Source of the DNA: an uncultured Oceanobacillus sp.
Lineage (GTDB): Bacteria; Bacillota; Bacilli; Bacillales; Amphibacillaceae
DNA length: 27,975 bases
Reading direction: 5' to 3'
NCBI GenBank assembly: GCA_938004015.1
Contig: CALKWU010000152.1
Location: 1-27,975 of the forward strand
Shown here: positions 6,473-12,777 of the stretch, piece by piece
How positions within the stretch are numbered: position 1 is the stretch's first letter
How the letters are laid out: every line of letters starts with the position of its first letter
The notes under the pieces: generated by a model
Told to the model about the DNA's origin: nothing
What the model saw: only the letters and a program-made list of their open reading frames with translations
Database searches by the model: none
Position numbers and translations under genes: made by a program

Positions 6473-8014
6473 ATGTTGGAATCCATCAGTTTTGCGGTTT
6501 GGGTTGTCGTCGCCATCGTCGTATTTTTAGTTCTTGCTTTCATCGCCATTTTCACGACACGTTATCGGACAGCCGGACCGGATGAAGCATTGATCGTCAC
6601 AGGGAGTTATTTAGGAGGGAAGAATGTACATACGGATGAAGCAGGGAACAAAATCAAAATCATTCGTGGCGGCGGGACATTCGTATTGCCCGTCTTCCAA
6701 CAAGCAAGTCCGTTAAGCCTGCTATCCAGCAAGCTGGAAGTGTCGACACCGGAAGTCTATACCGCGCAAGGTGTCCCTGTCATGGCGGACGGAACGGCGA
6801 TCATCAAAATCGGTGGCTCAGTGAATGAAATCGCCACCGCTGCGGAACAATTTTTAGGAAAAAGTCGGGAAGACAGGGAATTTGAAGCAAAAGAAGTGTT
6901 GGAAGGGCATTTGCGTTCGATTCTCGGGTCGATGACAGTCGAAGAAATTTACCGGAATCGGGACAAATTCTCTCAGGAGGTGCAACGGGTTGCTTCCCAA
7001 GATTTAGCGAAAATGGGGCTCATCATCGTTTCCTTTACGATTAAGGAAGTACGGGATAAAAATGGCTATTTGGAATCTCTCGGCAAACCGCGAATCGCTC
7101 AAGTGAAGCGGGATGCGGACATTGCCACTGCAGAAGCGGAGAAAGAAACCCGCATTAAACGGGCAGAAGCAGCAAAAGATGCGCAAAAAGCCGAACTTGC
7201 CCGGGCGACGGAAATCGCTGAAGCGGAAAAGGAAAACCAGTTGAAAATCGCCGAATTCCGCCGGGAACAAGATATTGCGAGAGCACGTGCCGACCAGGCT
7301 TACGACTATGAAACGGCCCGAGCGAAACAACAAGTGACGGAACAGGAAATGCAAATTAAAATTATTGAAAGGGAAAAACAAATCGAGCTGGAAGAAAAAG
7401 AAATCCAGCGGCGTGAAAGACAGTACGATTCGGAAGTCAAGAAAAAAGCAGATGCAGAACGTTATGCCGTCGAACAAGCCGCCATTGCCGAAAAAGCAAA
7501 ACAAATGGCCGAAGCCGATGCGAAAAAATATCGCATAGAGGCGGAAGCAAAGGCGGATGCGGAAAAGGTGCGCATCGATGGGTTGGCAAAAGCGGAATCG
7601 TTAAAAGCGCAGGGAGAGTCGGAAGCGGAAATCATCCGTTTGAAAGGGCTTGCTGAAGCTGAGGCGAAACAAAAGATTGCCGAAGCATTTGAACAGTTCG
7701 GTCAAGCGGCTGTTTTGGATATGGTCATTAAGATGCTTCCGGAATATGCGAAAGAAGTATCCAAACCACTTGGAAACATTGATAAAATCACTGTTGTTGA
7801 CACAGGGAGCAGCGGAGAAAACAGCGGTGCGAATAAAGTGACGGGCTATGCGACGAATTTGATGGCGACCTTGCAACAATCGCTCAAAGAAACGTCGGGA
7901 ATTGATGTGAAAGAACTTCTCGATGGAATCACAGGCAATCAAAACCTGAAACAAGAAAACGTTTCATCAAGTGTACAAAGGGATCAGCCTCCGCAAATAG
8001 AAAAGCCGGATTAA
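6473..8014 (+). CDS. floT: Flotillin FloT
   Basis: A membrane-scaffold protein of functional membrane microdomains, about 513 aa (B. subtilis FloT is about 509). A hydrophobic N-terminal anchor (residues 4-28) is followed by the SPFH/PHB domain (about 30-190). A long Ala/Glu-rich coiled coil comes next (about 200-410, repeated AEAEKE/KADAEK patterns), then a flexible C-terminus with a Gly/Ser/Asn patch. ATG 6473 is chosen because AGAGGGGG lies about 7 nt upstream; GTG 6446 precedes that site. It is the second gene of the sigma-W-type operon with yuaF, whose NfeD product is the expected partner. The last codons are followed directly by a two-way terminator. Confidence 0.94.
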   Translation: MLESISFAVWVVVAIVVFLVLAFIAIFTTRYRTAGPDEALIVTGSYLGGKNVHTDEAGNKIKIIRGGGTFVLPVFQQASPLSLLSSKLEVSTPEVYTAQGVPVMADGTAIIKIGGSVNEIATAAEQFLGKSREDREFEAKEVLEGHLRSILGSMTVEEIYRNRDKFSQEVQRVASQDLAKMGLIIVSFTIKEVRDKNGYLESLGKPRIAQVKRDADIATAEAEKETRIKRAEAAKDAQKAELARATEIAEAEKENQLKIAEFRREQDIARARADQAYDYETARAKQQVTEQEMQIKIIEREKQIELEEKEIQRRERQYDSEVKKKADAERYAVEQAAIAEKAKQMAEADAKKYRIEAEAKADAEKVRIDGLAKAESLKAQGESEAEIIRLKGLAEAEAKQKIAEAFEQFGQAAVLDMVIKMLPEYAKEVSKPLGNIDKITVVDTGSSGENSGANKVTGYATNLMATLQQSLKETSGIDVKELLDGITGNQNLKQENVSSSVQRDQPPQIEKPD

Positions 8015-8062
8015 AAACAATAGCCGTTGGATGGTCCATAAAAGAACCATTCAACGGCTATT
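8011..8062. terminator. Terminator shared by floT and the XRE-cupin gene
   Basis: AATAGCCGTTGGATGGT (8019-8035) pairs with ACCATTCAACGGCTATT (8046-8062), 17 bp with one wobble. Reading the minus strand, the hairpin runs into a T-tract (complement of 8013-8017), so it is a good terminator for the minus-strand gene, whose stop lies in the stem. It can also close floT transcription, though without a T-run. Confidence 0.8.
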
Positions 8063-8615
8063 CCCTGTCGATGAACAAAGTGAGGACTTTTGCCTCTTCA
8101 TTATCGACAGGAATGAACAAATGGGGTTTGTGTCCTTGGAAATAGGCACTGTCACCTTTTTCCATGAAGTGTTTTCGCCCATCGTATAACAAAAAAATCG
8201 ACCCTTCCAATATGAAAATGAATTCATCTTGTGAATGGGTGTAACCTTCCGTCCGCTTAATGGATTCCTTCGGGGTGACATGGACGATCGTAGGTTCTAT
8301 TCCACTGTAATGCGCCCGATTGGCAAGCAATTCATAAGAATACCCTATCGTCTCATCCCCTACTTTTGATGGCCGATCCTGTTTCCGTTGGATAATCAAT
8401 TCCTCTTCTTTTTCATCATCCAACACCCAGGAAAGAGGAACTCCCAATGTATCGCTGATTTTTGATAACGTGGCCACAGCAGCAGCCGTTTGGCCATTTT
8501 CGATTTTGGATAACATACTTTTCGATATATCACATTGATCGGCCACTTCTTGTTGCGTCATTTTTTTTCTGAGACGGATTGTTTTTATTTTTTTACCGAC
8601 ACTTTTCAGATCTAT
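8058..8615 (-). CDS. XRE-family regulator with C-terminal cupin domain
   Basis: A DNA-binding HTH_3 domain is followed by a cupin_2 domain (EPTIVHVTP...HSQDEFIFILEGSIFLLYDGRKHFMEKGDSAYFQGHKPH). Such proteins control amine, amino-acid or envelope genes in response to a small ligand. The first ATG in frame (8561) would remove helix 1 of the HTH: the frame upstream encodes IDLKSVGKKIKTIRLRKK, exactly the missing part. The best start for a full domain is an ATA at 8615, 10 nt after AAAGGA. No ATG, GTG or TTG exists between the upstream stop and 8561, and the CTG at 8609 is too far from the ribosome site. Either AUA is used, the base is an error or mutation for ATG, or the gene is damaged. The stop lies in the shared terminator stem. 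Confidence 0.8.
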   Translation of the reverse strand: MDLKSVGKKIKTIRLRKKMTQQEVADQCDISKSMLSKIENGQTAAAVATLSKISDTLGVPLSWVLDDEKEEELIIQRKQDRPSKVGDETIGYSYELLANRAHYSGIEPTIVHVTPKESIKRTEGYTHSQDEFIFILEGSIFLLYDGRKHFMEKGDSAYFQGHKPHLFIPVDNEEAKVLTLFIDRE

Positions 8616-8657
8616 GGAGGTTCATTCCTTTCCTAAATATTGATATGTACGATTTTA

Positions 8658-8686
8658 ATCATAATTTAGGGACCGAAGTAAGTCAA
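8658..8686 (-). promoter_or_regulatory. Promoter of the XRE-cupin gene
   Basis: On the minus strand TTGACT (8686-8681), 17 nt, TATGAT (8663-8658). The start would be near 8651, giving a leader of about 35 nt before the ATA at 8615. Confidence 0.78.
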
Positions 8687-8710
8687 GAAAGGTAAACATT
8701 CCATCCCACC

Positions 8711-8750
8711 AAAAAACAGATGGACTGCTTCCCTTTTGGAAAGCAGTCCA
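8711..8750 (-). terminator. Terminator of the HMG-CoA lyase gene
   Basis: TGGACTGCTT (8721-8730) pairs with AAGCAGTCCA (8741-8750). On the minus strand the stem is followed by CTG and a six-T run (complement of 8711-8716). Confidence 0.85.
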
Positions 8751-8761
8751 CAACTTTTTGT

Positions 8762-9661
8762 TCATGCGTTAGCGATATATGCCAAAGAACGGCTCGGCAA
8801 TTGTTTCCCTAGAATGCTTTGGATGTAAAGTCCCGCTTGTTGCATTTTCTTTTCGTCAATGCCTGTTTCAATGCCGATTCCATGCAACAAATACAAAACA
8901 TCATTCGTATCCACATTTCCCGCTGCCCCTTTCGCATACGGACAACCGCCGAGTCCACCGACCGTACTATCAAACCGGTTGATGCCGTAGTGGAGTGAAG
9001 TCATGATATTGGCGATCGCCATTCCCCTCGTGTCATGGAAATGGAGGATCAATTTTTCTTTCGGGAAATGTTTCAACAAGACTTCGAGCAGTTTTTCCAC
9101 ATCCGTCGGAACGGCTGTTCCAATCGTATCTCCCAACGACAGATCATCGACACCCGCATCGACTAAGCGGAGACAAACATCAAGCACTTGCTCAGGTCTG
9201 ATTTTTCCTTCGTAAGGACAATCGAATACGGTGGATACATAACCGGTCACCAGTTTTCCTGCAGCTTTAGCTTCTTTGATGACTTCTGTCAATACAGGAT
9301 ACGTCTCTTCAATCGATTTATTGATGTTTCTTTTATTATGTGCCTCACTTGCCGACATGAAAACTGACGCCCGATCGATGCCGGCTTCTAACGCGAATTC
9401 CAGGCCTTTCCGGTTCGGTACGAGTGCCGAATAGATGACGTTCGGATTCCGTTTGATGTTTCTGCCCACTTCTCTTGCATCTTTCAAAGCAGGTATCATT
9501 TTCGGGCTGACAAAAGACGAATATTCGATTTCTTTGACACCAGTGTCGGAAAGCATATTGATCCATTTGATTTTATGTTCGGTAGGGATCCATTCTTTTT
9601 CGTTTTGCAGACCATCCCGCGGTCCAACTTCTTTAATGATCACTTCTTTTGGTAAACTCAC
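8762..9661 (-). CDS. yngG: Hydroxymethylglutaryl-CoA lyase
   Basis: Cleaves 3-hydroxy-3-methylglutaryl-CoA to acetoacetate and acetyl-CoA, the last step of leucine breakdown. Conserved features: EVGPRDGLQN near the N-terminus (R15, D16), the metal-binding HFHDTRG strand, and the signature GLGGCPYAKGAAGN with active-site C240. I prefer the GTG start at 9661, because GGAGGGG lies 6 nt upstream and the product is then 299 aa, like B. subtilis YngG. An ATG at 9676 would add five residues and would itself overlap the ribosome site. In B. subtilis the gene sits in a leucine/acyl-CoA cluster; here it stands alone. A cre site and a separate palindrome lie at its two candidate promoters. Confidence 0.92.
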   Translation of the reverse strand: MSLPKEVIIKEVGPRDGLQNEKEWIPTEHKIKWINMLSDTGVKEIEYSSFVSPKMIPALKDAREVGRNIKRNPNVIYSALVPNRKGLEFALEAGIDRASVFMSASEAHNKRNINKSIEETYPVLTEVIKEAKAAGKLVTGYVSTVFDCPYEGKIRPEQVLDVCLRLVDAGVDDLSLGDTIGTAVPTDVEKLLEVLLKHFPKEKLILHFHDTRGMAIANIMTSLHYGINRFDSTVGGLGGCPYAKGAAGNVDTNDVLYLLHGIGIETGIDEKKMQQAGLYIQSILGKQLPSRSLAYIANA

Positions 9662-9714
9662 TCTCATCCCCTCCATTTTATTCGTATGCCTGAACCCCCT
9701 GAAAGGACAATCAT

Positions 9715-9728
9715 TGTAATCGCTTTCA
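9715..9728. promoter_or_regulatory. cre site (CcpA operator) upstream of HMG-CoA lyase
   Basis: On the minus strand TGAAAGCGATTACA fits the cre consensus TGWAANCGNTNWCA at every position. It overlaps the expected transcription start of the proximal promoter, which implies repression by CcpA when glucose is present. Confidence 0.82.
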
Positions 9729-9733
9729 CTATT

Positions 9734-9761
9734 ATTCTAAAAAATGATTGGCTTGATTCAA
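9734..9761 (-). promoter_or_regulatory. Proximal promoter of HMG-CoA lyase (P1)
   Basis: Minus strand: TTGAAT (9761-9756), 16 nt, TAGAAT (9739-9734). The start near 9727 falls in the cre site. Confidence 0.6.
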
Positions 9762-9777
9762 TTCGGTTTAGTTTTAT

Positions 9778-9790
9778 TCAACATTGTTGA
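9778..9790. promoter_or_regulatory. Palindromic operator candidate at the distal promoter
   Basis: TCAACA-T-TGTTGA is a 13-nt perfect palindrome around one central base. It lies where transcription from P2 would start. The cognate regulator is unknown; the form suits a TetR- or MarR-like repressor. Confidence 0.5.
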
Positions 9791-9794
9791 GTAC

Positions 9795-9823
9795 AGTATA
9801 TAATAAAAATTCCAACAGTGCAA
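9795..9823 (-). promoter_or_regulatory. Distal promoter of HMG-CoA lyase (P2)
   Basis: Minus strand: TTGCAC (9823-9818), exactly 17 nt, TATACT (9800-9795). It gives a leader of about 130 nt that crosses the palindrome, P1 and the cre site. Confidence 0.6.
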
Positions 9824-9855
9824 TCGATTTGTATCATTTTCAAAACTTATCTTCC

Positions 9856-9890
9856 AAAAATAAAAACGAACCTGAGTTCCAGGTTCGTTT
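9856..9890 (-). terminator. Terminator of the small lipoprotein gene
   Basis: AAACGAACCTG (9864-9874) pairs perfectly with CAGGTTCGTTT (9880-9890) around a 5-nt loop. On the minus strand a TTTTTATTTTT tract follows. Confidence 0.9.
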
Positions 9891-9913
9891 CAAAGAAACT
9901 ATTCCTAAGAATT

Positions 9914-10075
9914 CTACATCCCTTCATCTTCTGTACCGGGATCCATTTCATTTCCAGGCGCTTCTCCAGGCACGTCCGGACCAATCGGATCATCAGGAGA
10001 TTCGCCTTCTGCGCATGCTGCAAGGAACAATGACAAAAGGAATACTGAAATGATGGTTTTAATGGTTTTCTTCAT
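9914..10075 (-). CDS. Small acidic lipoprotein
   Basis: A 53-aa predicted lipoprotein. It has a Lys-rich N-terminus, a hydrophobic core, and the lipobox L-A-A-C with lipidated Cys at position 21. The mature part is only 33 residues, rich in Pro and Gly, with eleven Asp/Glu and no Lys/Arg. It would sit on the outer face of the membrane as a short acidic tail. ATG 10075 is chosen because AAAGGA lies about 8 nt before it. Upstream in-frame ATG and GTG codons are poorly placed. It has its own terminator and is divergent from pspA, with the TCTTAAGA palindromes in the shared upstream region. No known family is recognised and no function is implied beyond surface anchoring. Confidence 0.72.
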   Translation of the reverse strand: MKKTIKTIISVFLLSLFLAACAEGESPDDPIGPDVPGEAPGNEMDPGTEDEGM

Positions 10076-10135
10076 TTTACTCATTCCTTTCTTCACTTTT
10101 CTATTATCAATTTATCCGTAAATGGACATTACAAA

Positions 10136-10162
10136 TCTTAAGAACACCTTACAATCTTAAGA
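10136..10162. promoter_or_regulatory. Tandem TCTTAAGA palindromes between lipoprotein and pspA genes
   Basis: TCTTAAGA occurs at 10136-10143 and 10155-10162, 19 bp apart start to start, about two helical turns on the same DNA face. On the minus strand each copy is followed by T(T)TGTAA, so the full units are direct repeats of roughly 14 nt. This has the look of a paired regulator-binding site. I do not recognise the regulator. Confidence 0.5.
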
Positions 10163-10201
10163 CAAAGATAACGTAACTTTTCACGTTGATGAACGGAAAA
10201 A

Positions 10202-10228
10202 TGAAACCTAATCCCCATTTAAACAGTA
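10202..10228 (+). promoter_or_regulatory. Sigma-W-type promoter of the pspA operon
   Basis: TGAAAC (10202-10207), 17 nt, AGTA (10225-10228), one mismatch to CGTA. The -35 and spacer equal those of the yuaF promoter. B. subtilis pspA (ydjF)-ydjGHI is sigma-W controlled. Confidence 0.62.
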
Positions 10229-10278
10229 TGATAGATTAAGATAAACTGATAGGTATAGAATGCAAAGGAGAGTTTCAT

Positions 10279-10920
10279 ATGGGGATATTGTCCAGATTTA
10301 CAACGTTAATGAAAGCCAACATTTACAATAAAATCGATAAATCGAAACAACCGGAAAAATCCATTCAAAAAACGGTACATGAGCTTTCACTGGATTTCCG
10401 TACGGTTCAAGCGGAAAGGAATGCACTCGAAGCAGATGTAAAAAGAGCTCGGCGGGCACTCAATGAATTGGATGCGGAATTGAAGAAACTTGGGCGGTTC
10501 CGCAAGCGGGCCGAACTGCAAGCCGACGAAGAGAAAGCGTTGATGTTCGCAAACGAAATCGAATCATTACAAGAAAAAAGACCAGAACTCGTTGGCCGCT
10601 ACAATCGACTAGTCATTGAAGAAAAACAATTGAAGCTTTTGGAAGAAAAATTGTCATTGGATCTAACCGAACTTCAATCCTATTCCCATACAATTAGAGA
10701 AAAAGCGGAACTTCTGAATCAAAAACAAAAAATACAGACCGCCTCTCCAATGTCATCCGGTTTCGACAGTTATGAAGAAGAATTGAATTTCAAATTGGAT
10801 GAAATGGAGGCTTTGGCGGAACTGCAAAACCATGCTTCCGACCTCCCATCGATCGACGATGAAATAAGAAAACTGGAAGAAAATATGAAACAGAAAAACG
10901 AGAAACCTATGGAGGAATAA
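10279..10920 (+). CDS. pspA: Phage-shock protein A homologue (PspA/IM30 family)
   Basis: A peripheral membrane protein of 213 aa that oligomerises on stressed membranes. The N-terminal amphipathic helix is MGILSRFTTLMKANI. The rest is nearly all coiled coil (about residues 25-145 and 165-205), as in the ESCRT-III-like PspA/Vipp1 fold. AAAGGAG (10264-10270) lies 8 nt before the ATG. The gene heads a four-gene run, pspA-ydjG-ydjH-ydjI, with 2-nt, overlapping and 38-nt junctions, the same order as the B. subtilis ydjFGHI operon. The upstream sigma-W-type promoter indicates induction by envelope stress. The liaH paralogue is less likely because the downstream genes are ydjGHI. Confidence 0.92.
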   Translation: MGILSRFTTLMKANIYNKIDKSKQPEKSIQKTVHELSLDFRTVQAERNALEADVKRARRALNELDAELKKLGRFRKRAELQADEEKALMFANEIESLQEKRPELVGRYNRLVIEEKQLKLLEEKLSLDLTELQSYSHTIREKAELLNQKQKIQTASPMSSGFDSYEEELNFKLDEMEALAELQNHASDLPSIDDEIRKLEENMKQKNEKPMEE

Positions 10921-10922
10921 GG

Positions 10923-11951
10923 ATGGTTATACATTATAAATGTCCCAACTGCGGAAGTGACATGGCATTTGATGCAGAAAGCGGCAAACTTTCCTGTAGG
11001 AGTTGCGGCAGAGAAGACAATATCGAAGAATTTTCCGATGAATTCATTGAAACAGTCTTTGAAGAAGATGAAGCGAAAGAATATGAATGCAACAACTGCG
11101 GTGCTGTCATTGTTACCGATGCCGACACAACCGCAACGACATGCAGTTTCTGCGGAGCGGCAGTCGTTTTGGCTGACCGGGTATCCGGAATTTTAGCTCC
11201 TTCCTTAGTCATTCCGTTTACGATTTCCAAACAAGAAGCTGAAGAAGCATTCCGTAAATGGTGCCGCAAAGGTTTATTGACACCTAGAGGTTTCATGTCG
11301 GCTGATCGGATCAAAAAAATCACAGGGTTGTATGTCCCTTTTTGGTTGTACGATTTGAAAAATGAAGCAGAAGTGCAGGCCATCGGAACGAAAGTAAGGA
11401 GATACACAAGAGGGGATTATATTTATACTGTAACGAAATATTATGATATTTACCGGGATTTACGGATTGACTTCTCCCGCGTGCCAGCCGATGCTTCAGA
11501 AAAAATGGACGATGAACTGATGGATAAATTGGAACCGTATCATTATAATGAATTGAAAGATTTCAAAACACCTTATCTGGCAGGATACATAGCCGAAAAG
11601 TACAATTACGATGCGCAAGAACTTTTGCCGCGAGTAAAAGAAAAATTGAGCAAACCGATTGATGACTTTATCCGTTCCACAATTAGAGGGTATCATTCGG
11701 TCCAATATAAAGAAAAACATATCCGGACGACGAAAACGAGAAGTTTATACACGCTTCTTCCGGTATGGATGGTATACTATGATTACAATCAATCGGAGTA
11801 TATTTTTGCGATGAATGGGCAAACCGGAAAGGTCGTCGGAAAACCTCCATTGAGCAAAGGTAAAATAGCCGCTTGGTTTGGCGGTATTGCTGCAGGATCA
11901 TTTATGATCATGAAAATCATCTCCTTTATCCTCACGGGAGGTGTATTCTGA
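10923..11951 (+). CDS. ydjG: YdjG: double zinc-ribbon membrane protein of the PspA operon
   Basis: A 342-aa protein with two N-terminal zinc ribbons: C7/C10 with C25/C28, and C56/C59 with C74/C77. A long conserved soluble part follows, then one hydrophobic segment at the extreme C-terminus (about residues 318-338), so it is a tail-anchored or single-span membrane protein with the ribbons in the cytoplasm. GGAGG (10911-10915) inside the end of pspA serves as its ribosome site, and only two bases separate the genes. In B. subtilis, YdjG and YdjH form the membrane part of a PspA-recruiting complex with YdjI. The chemistry of the protein is unknown; zinc binding is inferred from the cysteine spacing. 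Confidence 0.87.
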   Translation: MVIHYKCPNCGSDMAFDAESGKLSCRSCGREDNIEEFSDEFIETVFEEDEAKEYECNNCGAVIVTDADTTATTCSFCGAAVVLADRVSGILAPSLVIPFTISKQEAEEAFRKWCRKGLLTPRGFMSADRIKKITGLYVPFWLYDLKNEAEVQAIGTKVRRYTRGDYIYTVTKYYDIYRDLRIDFSRVPADASEKMDDELMDKLEPYHYNELKDFKTPYLAGYIAEKYNYDAQELLPRVKEKLSKPIDDFIRSTIRGYHSVQYKEKHIRTTKTRSLYTLLPVWMVYYDYNQSEYIFAMNGQTGKVVGKPPLSKGKIAAWFGGIAAGSFMIMKIISFILTGGVF

Positions 11952-12739
11952 TGACATTATTCAAAAGAACTGTTGCTTTTTTCATCTTATTCTTTTTCAT
12001 GGCAATCAACATTACCTTTGCGGATGTCCAACGTGTGTATGATGAGGCCGGGCTTTTGACGGAGGAAGAAGTCGCAAATTTAGAACAACAAGCCGCTGCT
12101 TATTTTGAAAAATGGGATACGGACTTTATCATCGTTACGACGGAAAGCACAGAAGGCAAAGGCATTAGGCAATATTTACAAGATTTTTCCGATAAATTGT
12201 GGAAAGAATTCAATCGTGAGGAAGACAACATGGCCATCATCACGGTCGATATCGGAGATCGATGGGTGGATTTGGCAGGTTTCGGCCGAGCTGAAAAACG
12301 TATCGATAATAAGAGGGCCGACCATATTCGTCAAGAATTGACACCATATTTGAGTGATGAAAACTACTATGAAGCCTTCCAAGTCTTCATGGAAATGGCC
12401 GATGAATATATGCGGACCTTCCCTGGAGTGAATCCGAACTCCATTTTCTTCAATACCTTATTTCAATTGGCTGTTTCACTTGGATTGGCTGGAATCATCG
12501 TCTTTTTCATGGCCTATCATTCCGGTGGTAAAGTGACAGTCACGAGCACCACCTATTTGGATCGAAATCAATCAAGGGTGATTCGAAAGCGCGACCGTTA
12601 TTTACGGAAGTCCGTCACAAGAATGAAAAAACCCTCTTCCAATAGCAGGGGCGGTGGCGGAGGTGGTGGATTCCGTGGTGGCGGCGGTGGCGTTACTCGC
12701 GCCGGTCGTTCCCATAGCGGTAGCCGCGGCAGATTTTAA
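11951..12739 (+). CDS. ydjH: YdjH: TPM-domain membrane protein with Gly-rich tail
   Basis: A 262-aa exported or membrane protein. A signal/anchor helix (about residues 5-24) is followed by an extracytoplasmic TPM domain (VYDEAGLLTEEEVANLEQQ through about residue 150). A transmembrane helix (about 165-185) and a basic cytoplasmic tail ending in long Gly runs with Arg/Ser complete it. This design is typical of TPM (DUF477) proteins. ATG 11951 overlaps the ydjG stop by one base, and GGGAGGTG lies about 8 nt upstream, so translation is coupled. It belongs to the PspA stress complex with YdjG and YdjI. No enzymatic activity is claimed. The Gly-rich tail resembles those of other family members and is not a sequencing artefact. 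Confidence 0.87.
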   Translation: MTLFKRTVAFFILFFFMAINITFADVQRVYDEAGLLTEEEVANLEQQAAAYFEKWDTDFIIVTTESTEGKGIRQYLQDFSDKLWKEFNREEDNMAIITVDIGDRWVDLAGFGRAEKRIDNKRADHIRQELTPYLSDENYYEAFQVFMEMADEYMRTFPGVNPNSIFFNTLFQLAVSLGLAGIIVFFMAYHSGGKVTVTSTTYLDRNQSRVIRKRDRYLRKSVTRMKKPSSNSRGGGGGGGFRGGGGGVTRAGRSHSGSRGRF

Positions 12740-12777
12740 TCGCATAGATGGAAAATGAAGAGAAAGGACGGAATACG

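Noticed and set aside
10934..11407. Long antisense ORF (157 aa, minus) inside ydjG
   Set aside because: Low-complexity Ser-rich product, no ribosome site, and fully covered by a well supported gene on the + strand.
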